Assembly: GCA_902592985.1 (NCBI GenBank)
Contig: CACJGR010000002.1
Coordinates: 1 to 64,000 of the forward strand
DNA length: 64,000 nt
Reading direction: 5' to 3'
DNA from: an uncultured Pelagibacteraceae bacterium
GTDB lineage: Bacteria; Pseudomonadota; Alphaproteobacteria; Pelagibacterales; Pelagibacteraceae
The position numbers and the translations under genes are program-made. How positions within the stretch are numbered: the stretch's first letter is position 1; each line of letters opens with the position of its first letter. The notes under the pieces were generated by a model. It ran no database searches. It was not told the origin of the DNA and saw only the letters and a program-made list of their open reading frames with translations. This document shows, piece after piece, positions 38,351-47,446 of the stretch.

Positions 38351-39550
38351 TTATTTTTTTAATTTTACAGCTACTTGTTTTTCAAAAAGTGAAACTGCAA
38401 GTACTTCATAGCCAATTCCCAGATTATTACAAAATTCGTTTAGCGCTTTATATTCGTCTTTTTCCCAGTTCTTATTCATTATAAATTCATCGAAAACTAA
38501 AATTGTTGTTTCGTCAACTACTTTTTTTGAATAATTTAAAGCACACAATGTCGATGAATATAAATCTGCATCAAAATTTATTAGTGATGCCAGAGGTCTT
38601 TTTTTAGAAAAAAATTTTGGAAGTGTATCTTCAAATTTCCCTACAATAAATTCTCCACCTAAAATTTTAGGCACTGAACCAAAACTAGAATAAGTACCTT
38701 TCGGTAAATTAGCCCAAGACTCAGGAAGTCCAGTAAAGGTGTCAAACCCAAAACCTTTTTTAAAGCTATTGATGAGGTATTGAAATGCTTGACCATTCCA
38801 GACTCCAAATTCATAAAAAGGTCTTGATTTGTCAGTTAATGCAACAACGCCATCAAAAAAATTCCAGCGATTAAAAAAAATCTTTGGTAGTTTAGGCAGT
38901 GAAAAAATCCACTTGATAGATCTCATATATGGATGGATAGAATCAGATGATTTGTTCAAAGATTCAAATTCACTAAAGTTTCCTTTAAAACCCTGTAATG
39001 CACTTATCATAATCTTTGCTTTGATGTATTTATGATCAATTTGATATAATTTTTTCAGTATAGTTAAAGCTTCATCAGTGTCTGAGGCTAACCCGTGTAA
39101 ATTCCAGTATGCATTTGAATAAGTAGGTTTAATTTTGATTGCTTTTTCAAAACAACTTTTTGCTTTTTGAAGATCTCCAGATTGTAAGAATACAATTCCA
39201 AGGTTGTTATGGGCTTTTTCATGATTGGAATTAAGTTCGATTACTTTTTCAAAACAACTTTTCGCTTTTTGAAGATCACCCAATTCTTTTAATGCTAGTC
39301 CAAGATTATTATGTGCACCAACACGATTAGGATCAATTTCAATTGCTTTTTCAAAACAACTTTTCGCTTTTTGAAGATCTCCAGATTGTAGGAATATAAC
39401 TCCAAGAGAGTTATGTGCATCAAAATGATTAGGATTTGTTTTTAAGGTTTCTTTGTAAAGATTCTCAGCAACTTGAAAATTCTTTTTTTGATGATTTTGG
39501 GTGGCTAGTGCAAAAGCTTCTTCTGTAGTTAGATTTTTTTTTTCGTTCAT
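38351..39550 (-). CDS. TPR-repeat protein with C-terminal TylF/MycF-like methyltransferase domain
   Basis: 34-aa repeats (NxLGxxxxxxGDLQKAKSCFEKAIEI); C-terminal FYEFGVWNGQAFQYL..FGFDTFTGLPE..INFDADLYSST. Confidence 0.8.
   Translation of the reverse strand: MNEKKNLTTEEAFALATQNHQKKNFQVAENLYKETLKTNPNHFDAHNSLGVIFLQSGDLQKAKSCFEKAIEIDPNRVGAHNNLGLALKELGDLQKAKSCFEKVIELNSNHEKAHNNLGIVFLQSGDLQKAKSCFEKAIKIKPTYSNAYWNLHGLASDTDEALTILKKLYQIDHKYIKAKIMISALQGFKGNFSEFESLNKSSDSIHPYMRSIKWIFSLPKLPKIFFNRWNFFDGVVALTDKSRPFYEFGVWNGQAFQYLINSFKKGFGFDTFTGLPESWANLPKGTYSSFGSVPKILGGEFIVGKFEDTLPKFFSKKRPLASLINFDADLYSSTLCALNYSKKVVDETTILVFDEFIMNKNWEKDEYKALNEFCNNLGIGYEVLAVSLFEKQVAVKLKK
39137..39420. repeat. Three near-identical ~102-bp tandem TPR-coding repeats
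   Basis: CTTTTTCAAAACAACTTTT(C/T)GCTTTTTGAAGATC recurs at 102-bp spacing. Confidence 0.85.
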
Positions 39551-39561
39551 TTTATTCTTTA

Positions 39562-41637
39562 TTAAAATTTATTTGAAATTTCTAGTCTTGCACCATAATC
39601 AGGTATTGCACTCATCAAAGAATAGTTTGATCCAAATGTAATATCGAAACCATTTATATTTCTTTTATAATCTAAAAAAGCTTTGTTGCTGTCTAAGGAC
39701 ATAGCGTATTCTGTATTTCTTCGTGATATATAGTTGGCGCCAAAATATAAAGCATCACTATAACCACCTCCTTTACTTTGAGTTCGTTGATAACTAGAAG
39801 TAAAATCCCAGCCTGCATCTGTTATGTAGTCAAAACCAAGTTTACTTTTAAAATTGTGAGTTGAGCTATTTATATTAGACAATGTATAAGTTGAGCCTGC
39901 GCCAGATGTGTATGATATTTTTTGTCTAGATGACGGACTAATATCTAGAAAATAATCATATTCAAGATATGGTTTAAAGATACCACTTTCCAAGTTAGTA
40001 CTATTATCTACTGCTCCACCTATAGAAGTTATTATTGTTCCTATATTTTGTCTATCAAACTTTAAATTTGTCGATCCACTTTCGCTATAATCTGAGAGAG
40101 ATGTAAATCCAAGATCAAGTTTTATTTTTGGTGTAAAATTTAATTTATTTTGTTTAAATGTTTCTCGGATTTTAAATGAACTAAATATCTGATTGCCATT
40201 TCTTGAACCTTCTGTTGAGGTTGATCCAACTGCATTTACAATGTCTGTTTTAAATGTACCTATTCCTATTAAACTATCTATAAATTTACCTTCTCCGTGT
40301 GGACGAGTTTCATATAGTGTTAAGCTAACAGCATCCATAGCCAAAGAATTTTTTACATTGCCAAAATCAATATCATCATTTCCAAATCTTAAGGCTACAC
40401 CAGACATCCTGCCATTATCAGTACTTTTGTCTGCACCAATTGTAATTGCAGTAGTGTTTATATTTTTTGCAGAAGAGCCAAGAGTGTCTCCAATTTTTCC
40501 AATACTGACAGTTCCTTCGCTCCACAATGACCAGTTGTTGGCTTTTAATTCTGAGGTTGTATTTTCATTATTTAAATAAATAGGAATTAAATAATTAGAC
40601 AAGGATGCTAAAATTGGATTTGAAAACTGAAATTTAATATTTTGATTAGTTAAATTACTATTGTTATTATTTCTTCTTAACCATTCCATACGATTTAATA
40701 CTGGATATGTGGTGTGTTGTATAAGTTGTTTTGCAGATTCAGCCTGTGATTCAATCGAAGCTACATCATCTTTATCAGTTGTTGGGTCCGTACAATTAAT
40801 AACGCCATAATAACAAGATAGTTTGTATTCAATAATATCGTTACCAATGTCACCCACAACAAACATCTTGGATCCATCCGAACTAAACGCTAAAGCTGCT
40901 GGGTCATCATCTTGATCACTTACACTAAAACTGCCTACAAAAGAGGCAGTGGACACATCAAAGGCTGTGGTTAAAGTATATTCATGTATGTCATTATCTT
41001 CCCAGCCTACAACATACATCTTAGTTCCATCTGAATTAAAATCTAAATCCATTGGGTATATATCTTGACTAACCAAAAATCTCTCACCATCCCCTGCATA
41101 AGATGCTGTTGAAAGATCAAAACCTGTACTTAATGTATATTCATTAACGTAATCAGTTTGTGAACCCAAAACAAACATTTTAGTTCCATCTAAATTAAAT
41201 GCTAAACCATTTGAAGCTGTCTCTTCAGAAGCTATGCTAAAATTATTAACAGAAGAGGCAGTTGAGACATCAAAGCCTGTGGTTAATGAGAATGCATAAA
41301 CTTTCTCTTTATCTCTACCCAAAACAAACATTTTAGTTCCATCTGAGTTAAACTCTACATCCCTTGCATCATTATCTGCACTACTTTTACGGTCTACAAA
41401 AGTAGCTGTAGAAACATTCCAAGCTGTACTTAATGTATATTCATTAACATCATCACCCTCCCAGCCAATAACAAACATCTTGGTACCATCATTATTAAAT
41501 GTTAACCCTCTTGGTTCGTCCTCTTGAGAGCTTATTACGTCATGATTATTAACAAATGTAGGTGCGGCATAAGCTTTAGAAAACAATAAAGCCAAAATAA
41601 AAAACACAATATAGAAAATTTTAATAAATTTATTCAT
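39562..41637 (-). CDS. Repeat beta-propeller surface protein with C-terminal autotransporter-like barrel
   Basis: Signal peptide; five ~50-aa repeats (LxFNxDGTKMFVxGxxxDxVNEYTLSTxFDVSTASFV); C-terminal beta-rich domain ending in ISNKF. Confidence 0.75.
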   Translation of the reverse strand: MNKFIKIFYIVFFILALLFSKAYAAPTFVNNHDVISSQEDEPRGLTFNNDGTKMFVIGWEGDDVNEYTLSTAWNVSTATFVDRKSSADNDARDVEFNSDGTKMFVLGRDKEKVYAFSLTTGFDVSTASSVNNFSIASEETASNGLAFNLDGTKMFVLGSQTDYVNEYTLSTGFDLSTASYAGDGERFLVSQDIYPMDLDFNSDGTKMYVVGWEDNDIHEYTLTTAFDVSTASFVGSFSVSDQDDDPAALAFSSDGSKMFVVGDIGNDIIEYKLSCYYGVINCTDPTTDKDDVASIESQAESAKQLIQHTTYPVLNRMEWLRRNNNNSNLTNQNIKFQFSNPILASLSNYLIPIYLNNENTTSELKANNWSLWSEGTVSIGKIGDTLGSSAKNINTTAITIGADKSTDNGRMSGVALRFGNDDIDFGNVKNSLAMDAVSLTLYETRPHGEGKFIDSLIGIGTFKTDIVNAVGSTSTEGSRNGNQIFSSFKIRETFKQNKLNFTPKIKLDLGFTSLSDYSESGSTNLKFDRQNIGTIITSIGGAVDNSTNLESGIFKPYLEYDYFLDISPSSRQKISYTSGAGSTYTLSNINSSTHNFKSKLGFDYITDAGWDFTSSYQRTQSKGGGYSDALYFGANYISRRNTEYAMSLDSNKAFLDYKRNINGFDITFGSNYSLMSAIPDYGARLEISNKF

Positions 41638-41808
41638 TAATACACAACAAACCCAAAACCATAATTCTTACAAGTTTTTCATTATCAAATGTTATCAAAA
41701 GGATCTAAATTTTACTATTTGATTTATCTTTTTTGTATATTAAATAAACTTATATAAAGCTTTTATAAAGCTTTTAGGGATCGTTGTTCTATGTTATTTT
41801 ATAATTAA

Positions 41809-42675
41809 ATGAAAATAACAAAGGAACAAAATGAGTTCTTTGATAAAGAAGGATACCTTTTTTTTCCCAGTATTTTTTCAAAAAAAGAAGTTCAAAATTT
41901 ATTATATGCAGTTCCTGAACTTTATGAAATAAGAGAAGAATACAATTTTCGTGAAAAAGGAAGTGACGTAGTTCGTACAAATTTTGCAGCTCATCTATAT
42001 AGCTTACCTTTTGCAAAACTTGCTCGACATCCTCGAATGATTCAACCAGTTGAAGACTTGCTTCAAGAAAAATTGTACATGCATCAATTTAAAATTAATG
42101 GAAAAATGGCGTTTGAAGGTGATGTGTGGCAATGGCATCAGGACTACGGAACGTGGTTTAATGATGATTTAATGCCAAGTGCTCGTGCTATGAATGTTGC
42201 AATTTTTCTTGATGAAGTTAATGAGTTTAATGGTCCTCTTTTATTTATTCCAGGTAGCCATAAAAAAGGAGTTATAAAAGCTAAACATGATTTAACTACA
42301 ACTAGCTATCCACTTTGGACAATAGATAACGATTTAATAAGACAACTGGTTGATAGAGCTGGTGGGCGCAAAGGAGGTATTGTAAGTCCAAAAGGTCCAG
42401 CAGGATCAATGATTATATTCCACAGCTGTTTAGTTCATGCTTCTAGCAATAATCTATCACCCTTTAATAGGATAAGCGTTTACTTAAGCTTATGTGCGGT
42501 GAGCAATCATATTCGAAGATTCAAACGTAAGGAATATATAGCTCATCGTGATTTTACTCCTATTGAATGTTTACCAGATGATTGTTTAACAAAAGATTAT
42601 GAAGTTAACTTGCCTTGGCAGAAAGGTGTTCCAGAAAGTGCTTATCAAACTTCACTTGAAGAAATACCTGAATAA
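41809..42675 (+). CDS. Phytanoyl-CoA dioxygenase (PhyH)-family protein
   Basis: WQWHQDYGTWF; GPLLFIPGSHKKG; HSCLVHASSNN. Confidence 0.85.
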   Translation: MKITKEQNEFFDKEGYLFFPSIFSKKEVQNLLYAVPELYEIREEYNFREKGSDVVRTNFAAHLYSLPFAKLARHPRMIQPVEDLLQEKLYMHQFKINGKMAFEGDVWQWHQDYGTWFNDDLMPSARAMNVAIFLDEVNEFNGPLLFIPGSHKKGVIKAKHDLTTTSYPLWTIDNDLIRQLVDRAGGRKGGIVSPKGPAGSMIIFHSCLVHASSNNLSPFNRISVYLSLCAVSNHIRRFKRKEYIAHRDFTPIECLPDDCLTKDYEVNLPWQKGVPESAYQTSLEEIPE

Positions 42676-42699
42676 TAAAAAAATTAACTAACTTAAATT

Positions 42700-43992
42700 A
42701 TGTATTTAAACACAAAACTAGAAAAATTTGATGGAAGTATTAATGTGGCTTTTATTGGATGCGGAAAATTTATTTCCATGTTTTTGTCACAATATAATCA
42801 TCTTAAAAAAATAAGAATAGATTCAATAGTTGACCTTAAAATAGAACAAGCAAAAAAAAATTGTTTAAATAGTGGACTATCTAAAGACACTGTAAACAAA
42901 ATTAACTTTGTAAATTCCATAGATGAAGTACTTGATAGAGACATAGAAATTTTTATAGAAGCTACAGGTAATCCAATAATTGGTACGGTTCATGCTTCAA
43001 AAATTATAAAAAAAAAGAAACACGTTATTTTGGTTAATGTAGAAGCAGATGTTACTTGTGGTAAATATTTATCAGATCTTGCAAGAGAAAATAAAGTTAT
43101 TTGTTCAATGGCTTATGGCGATCAACCATCACTAATAATAGAACAAATTGAATGGGCAAGATTAAACGGTTTTTTTGTTGTTTGTGCTGGGAAAGGAACA
43201 AAATATCACCCAACATTTGAATATTCTACTCCAGATACGGTATGGGGACATTATGGTTTAAACAAAGAAAGAGCTGAAGTTGAGTCAGGAATGAATCCAA
43301 AGATGTTTAACAGTTTTGTGTGTGGAGACAAATCTGCTATAGAGATGTGTGCTGTAAGCAATGCAGCAAATTTAAAATGTCCAAGTAATGGTTTAACTTT
43401 TCCACCTGTTGGAGTTTATGATATTGCAAAAAATTTAATTCCAAAATCAGAGGGAGGTCTAATAGAATACGAAGGACAAGTTGAAGTTATCTCAAGCATT
43501 GATTTGGATAAAAAAGATATACTGAATGATCTTAGATGGGGTGTTTACATTGTGATTAAAGCCCAAAATCAATACGTAAAAAACTGTTTCAAAGATTATG
43601 GGATGGTTACTGACTCTTCTGGAAACTACTCAGCTATATGGAGACCTTATCATTACATTGGATTAGAACTTGCTCAATCAATATATTCTATTGCTTTAGA
43701 TAATAAAGCTACTGGGTTTACAAAAAAATACAATGCAGATGTTGCAACTTATGCAAAAAAAGATTTAAAAATTGGTGAAAAATTAGATGGGGAAGGTGGT
43801 TTTTGCTCTAGAGGAAAATTAATAACATCAAAAAAATCAAAAGAGGAAAAAATTTTACCACTTGGCCTAACTGAGGGAGCTGAAGTCATTAAAAATATTA
43901 AAAAAGATGAAGTTATCAAGATAAACGATGTTAAGCTTAATCTTCCTAAAGAAGTTACTAAAGCTAGAGAATATCAATATAATTTAATTTAA
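42700..43992 (+). CDS. Homoserine-dehydrogenase-like NAD(P)-binding oxidoreductase with SAF domain
   Basis: NVAFIGCGKFISMFLSQ Rossmann motif; C-terminal SAF-like region (KKDLKIGEKLDGEGGFCSRG). Confidence 0.75.
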   Translation: MYLNTKLEKFDGSINVAFIGCGKFISMFLSQYNHLKKIRIDSIVDLKIEQAKKNCLNSGLSKDTVNKINFVNSIDEVLDRDIEIFIEATGNPIIGTVHASKIIKKKKHVILVNVEADVTCGKYLSDLARENKVICSMAYGDQPSLIIEQIEWARLNGFFVVCAGKGTKYHPTFEYSTPDTVWGHYGLNKERAEVESGMNPKMFNSFVCGDKSAIEMCAVSNAANLKCPSNGLTFPPVGVYDIAKNLIPKSEGGLIEYEGQVEVISSIDLDKKDILNDLRWGVYIVIKAQNQYVKNCFKDYGMVTDSSGNYSAIWRPYHYIGLELAQSIYSIALDNKATGFTKKYNADVATYAKKDLKIGEKLDGEGGFCSRGKLITSKKSKEEKILPLGLTEGAEVIKNIKKDEVIKINDVKLNLPKEVTKAREYQYNLI

Positions 43993-44056
43993 TAAAAGCT
44001 AGAGATATACAGATATTAATCAAATGGTGTACTCCAGAGCTTTTATGTTTATATGT

Positions 44057-45229
44057 TTATACCAATTTATCAAAAGGACCTGTAACTTCATAAGTGATAC
44101 CGTTAAAGCCATTTTTGCCTCTTTGTGAACTAAAATATAATCTAGTTCCAGAAGGATCAAAAGCTGGTCCGGTAATTTCTGATTTTTTATGTCCTACAAC
44201 TCTTACAATTGGAAATGCTTTATTTTTTTTATTCGAAATTCCACAAATTTCCATATTATCCCCATCTTCAGCAGCCATTACCAAGCCAGTGTTCGAGACG
44301 GTAACATTATCAGGATATTTTAATTTACCTTTGCCTTTGTATAAAACTTCACAAGTCTCATTTGCAATATCGTATGTCCAAATTTGATGAGTGTCTGTAG
44401 TTGCAAAATGAACTTTACCATCATGATACCAGGCACCTTCGCCCCTTTTAAATTTTTTATATTTTATTTTTTTGTTTGGTTCTCTTTTCATAAGATCCTT
44501 AAATCCTGATGCTGCAGGATCATTAACATCATTCCATTTAACTTTACCGCCACTTTTAATTTCCATAACTTGAAACTTACCTTTGGTTTTAGCAAGTTCG
44601 CCTATAGCATTGATCTTTTTTTCAGGAACAAATCTATAGAAGCCACTTCTCTCTGTATCTTCTGTTTGATAAATAGTTGATGTTATTGGATCTACAGCAG
44701 CTGCTTCATGGGTGAACGATCCTAATGAACCAATTAGTTCCGCAGGTTTTTTTCCATATGGATCACACTCCCAGGTATAACCATTTCCGAATTCTTCACA
44801 CGTAAGCCAAGTATTCCAGGGTGTTCGACCTCCTGCGCAGTTAGTGCTTGTACCACGACAAATAGAATAGCTTTTCACAATTTCAGCTTTACTATTAAAT
44901 CTTATTGCCCCAACTCCTCCCATTTCAGACTCGGAATTTGATACATAAATCCAGCCACCATCTTCTGTTGGAAAAGTAGCACCACCATCTGGGTTTGGGT
45001 GCCATCTGTAACTCAACGTTTTTTTCATACTTGTTGCTATAACCCTCGATGTAAAACCTTTCATTAGCTTGAGCCCGTTATGGTCTGGTTTTAATAATTT
45101 ATATGATAAGCCTGAAGTCGCTGCAGTTGCAGAAGTATTAATTGCCCAAACAGGAAGATTAGCTCCGGCAAGAAAAACTCCAACTGAACCTATTGATTTT
45201 AAAAATTTCCTTTTTGATTTATTCTTCAT
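44057..45229 (-). CDS. PhoX-like (DUF839) protein with Tat-like signal
   Basis: KRKFLKSIGSVGVFLAGA leader; TWLTCEEFGNGY; HEAAAVDPITSTIYQTEDTERSGFYRFVP. Confidence 0.8.
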   Translation of the reverse strand: MKNKSKRKFLKSIGSVGVFLAGANLPVWAINTSATAATSGLSYKLLKPDHNGLKLMKGFTSRVIATSMKKTLSYRWHPNPDGGATFPTEDGGWIYVSNSESEMGGVGAIRFNSKAEIVKSYSICRGTSTNCAGGRTPWNTWLTCEEFGNGYTWECDPYGKKPAELIGSLGSFTHEAAAVDPITSTIYQTEDTERSGFYRFVPEKKINAIGELAKTKGKFQVMEIKSGGKVKWNDVNDPAASGFKDLMKREPNKKIKYKKFKRGEGAWYHDGKVHFATTDTHQIWTYDIANETCEVLYKGKGKLKYPDNVTVSNTGLVMAAEDGDNMEICGISNKKNKAFPIVRVVGHKKSEITGPAFDPSGTRLYFSSQRGKNGFNGITYEVTGPFDKLV

Positions 45230-46564
45230 TTAAACTTTTTTCGCAACTTTTTTTCCAACTCTTACACCACTCCAATTTGCTCCATAAACTGTAGCATGAG
45301 CATCAGCGCAGGCTTCTCCTGCAAAAAATATTTTACCGACAGATTTCCTTAAAGATTTTCTTAGATGAGCTTTACCAGGTATGGCTCCTGAATATGAACC
45401 TACTGTAAAAGGATTTTTTTTCCATGCTGTTGCATGTGATTTGATCACATTTTTACCAACTTTTGAACCATAAGATGTTTTAAGAACGTTAAGGGCCCAA
45501 TCTATTTGAGCTTTACTACCTTCGGCTTCTAATTCTTCAGCAAATTTTCCTACCGTATCAAGATAACAAAGTCCACTTCCAGTAATGTTAAACAGACCAG
45601 AGGCACCTTTTGGTGAAGCTGCACCATTACTTTGAATTTTATGGAAAAAGTATGTATCAGGATATTTTATTCCTAATTCAAAAAGAAACTTTTTATCAAA
45701 GAGAAATGTAATGTGATTGTAAGTGCCCATAGTAATCCCAGCAAATGCTTCGTATTTATAATCTGGAAGGTCAGGAGCAAACTTAATTGTTCTAGCATTC
45801 AAAACTCCTGTTGAAACTGTAACTATGCAAGCTTTTGCAGATATTGTTCCATCATTTGTTACAACTTTAACTCCTTTTTTATCCCATATTATTTTTTTAG
45901 CCGCTGTTTTAAGTTTAACTGGTACCTCTTTTCTATAATCAGCAACCAGTGCACCGTAACCTTGCTTACAAAATTCTTTTCCACCAGGTCCTTTCCAATA
46001 GTAATCGTCTTTACATGAATGATCTTCTAAATCTTTTGCTGTGCTTGTTGAAAAAACGTGATGAGCAGTGTCAAACCAGCTTTTAGCTTTTAACTTTTTG
46101 CCAACTTGACTCCATCCAGAAACATCTTTTTTTTGATTATATATATTATTTTTTATTTTTTCATATATGTCCCAAAGATCTCCAGAACTTTGGCTTATGC
46201 CGTCAAAGACATGTGTGTTTGAGTAACTATTTGGATATATATTAAATCTTCCTTTATTCTTCCTCATATATTTTGAGAAAGGACTGTTATCAGAACCTTC
46301 CACCCAGTGGCCTCCTAGATCATAAGGAACTCCAAAAATAGAAGTATTAGTATGACATCTTCCACCAGTACGGCTCATCGCTTCAATACAAACAACAGAT
46401 TTCCCTTTTTTCATTAGTTCAGCGGTTGCCGCTAAACCAGCTGTACCTGCACCAATTACAACAACGTCGGGATTAGACTGTGAAAAAGAAATTGTTGGTA
46501 AGGTTGCTAGTGCTAAACCTGATAGAGAAGTTTTTAAGAACTGTCTTCTTTGTATTTTATTCAT
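45230..46564 (-). CDS. Flavin amine oxidase with Tat signal
   Basis: RRQFLKTSLSGLALATLP; VVIGAGTAGLAATAELMKKGKSVVCIEA; FFAGEACADAHATVYGANWSGVRVG. Confidence 0.88.
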   Translation of the reverse strand: MNKIQRRQFLKTSLSGLALATLPTISFSQSNPDVVVIGAGTAGLAATAELMKKGKSVVCIEAMSRTGGRCHTNTSIFGVPYDLGGHWVEGSDNSPFSKYMRKNKGRFNIYPNSYSNTHVFDGISQSSGDLWDIYEKIKNNIYNQKKDVSGWSQVGKKLKAKSWFDTAHHVFSTSTAKDLEDHSCKDDYYWKGPGGKEFCKQGYGALVADYRKEVPVKLKTAAKKIIWDKKGVKVVTNDGTISAKACIVTVSTGVLNARTIKFAPDLPDYKYEAFAGITMGTYNHITFLFDKKFLFELGIKYPDTYFFHKIQSNGAASPKGASGLFNITGSGLCYLDTVGKFAEELEAEGSKAQIDWALNVLKTSYGSKVGKNVIKSHATAWKKNPFTVGSYSGAIPGKAHLRKSLRKSVGKIFFAGEACADAHATVYGANWSGVRVGKKVAKKV

Positions 46565-46593
46565 GATTAAATGTTATCAAAAGGGGTAAATAT

Positions 46594-46633
46594 CTACTAG
46601 TGTCAACTTAACATGTTAAATAATCACCAGTAG
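46594..46633. promoter_or_regulatory. Nested inverted repeat in a divergent intergenic region
   Basis: ctactagtg 46594-46602 / caccagtag 46625-46633 (8 of 9) around palindrome TTAACATGTTAA 46608-46619. Confidence 0.4.
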
Positions 46634-46717
46634 GTTGAAAACCAATATAGACACTTTTAATGATCATTATCTTGTATCTTAAATTAAATTTTGCTTAAAA
46701 TATTGTTTTAAAAAAAC

Positions 46718-47446
46718 ATGGTAAAGAAAAGAAATAAAACAAAAAGAAAAAAAAATGATGAGGTAATTACTTTAGAAAAATTACCCTACACGATTAGCAA
46801 GTTTTATAAGAAATATAAAAAGCAAAAAGAAATTGATGATTTAAGAAAGATTAAGTTTCAAGAAAGAGAAGAAGCTAAATATATTATTCAAGAAAAGAAA
46901 CAACTAACATTAAGAACAGACAAAATTCAAAAGGAAGAAGAAAGATTAAAATTAAAAGAAGAAGAACTAAAGCAAAAAGAAAATGAGATAAAATTAAAAG
47001 AAGAAGAGCTAAGAAAAAGAGATGAAGACCTAAGGTTAAAAGATTCAGATTTAAGACGTAAAGACCTTGATCAAATTAAAAAAGATAAACAGTTAAAATT
47101 AAAAACAGAAGAACAGAAACGAAAAGACGTAGATTTATCTGTAAGAGAAGAAGAGCAAAAACTAAAAGAAAAAAAAGAAAATAAGAAAAAATATAAGGAA
47201 TTTAAACTTAAACAAGAAGATGAACAAAGACAAAAAGAGAAAGAAGAAATTAGAATAAAAGAATGGGAAAGAAAATTTGAAGAAGAACAAAGGGAAAAAG
47301 AGCGAGCAGAAGATTTAAAAGCTGAAAGAGTAGCTAGAAAACTACAAGAAAGACAAGAGTTAAAAGAGGGAAAACAAGAGAATTTAGAAGAAGAATTAAT
47401 CTCTAGACTGGAGAGCTTTGAGATAAAAGAGACTAAAAAAAATTAA
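46718..47446 (+). CDS. Highly charged heptad-repeat coiled-coil/single-alpha-helix protein
   Basis: Residues 77-153 are eleven in-phase 7-residue units such as LKLKEEE LKQKENE IKLKEEE LRKRDED LRLKDSD LRRKDLD. Confidence 0.7.
   Translation: MVKKRNKTKRKKNDEVITLEKLPYTISKFYKKYKKQKEIDDLRKIKFQEREEAKYIIQEKKQLTLRTDKIQKEEERLKLKEEELKQKENEIKLKEEELRKRDEDLRLKDSDLRRKDLDQIKKDKQLKLKTEEQKRKDVDLSVREEEQKLKEKKENKKKYKEFKLKQEDEQRQKEKEEIRIKEWERKFEEEQREKERAEDLKAERVARKLQERQELKEGKQENLEEELISRLESFEIKETKKN

Noticed and set aside
41745-41776. Short tandem repeat ATAAAGCTTTT upstream of the PhyH gene
   Set aside because: Two AT-rich copies only; no supported function
43993-44050. TAAAAGCT...AGCTTTTA inverted repeat as an intrinsic terminator between convergent genes
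   Set aside because: Loop is too long and no clear T-tract follows; not supported enough to annotate
41688-46583. Shared AAATGTTATCAAAAGG upstream of the 41637 and 46564 genes as a common regulatory motif
   Set aside because: A 16-bp match in very AT-rich DNA is plausibly chance; distances to the start codons differ, and one copy lies in the SD region
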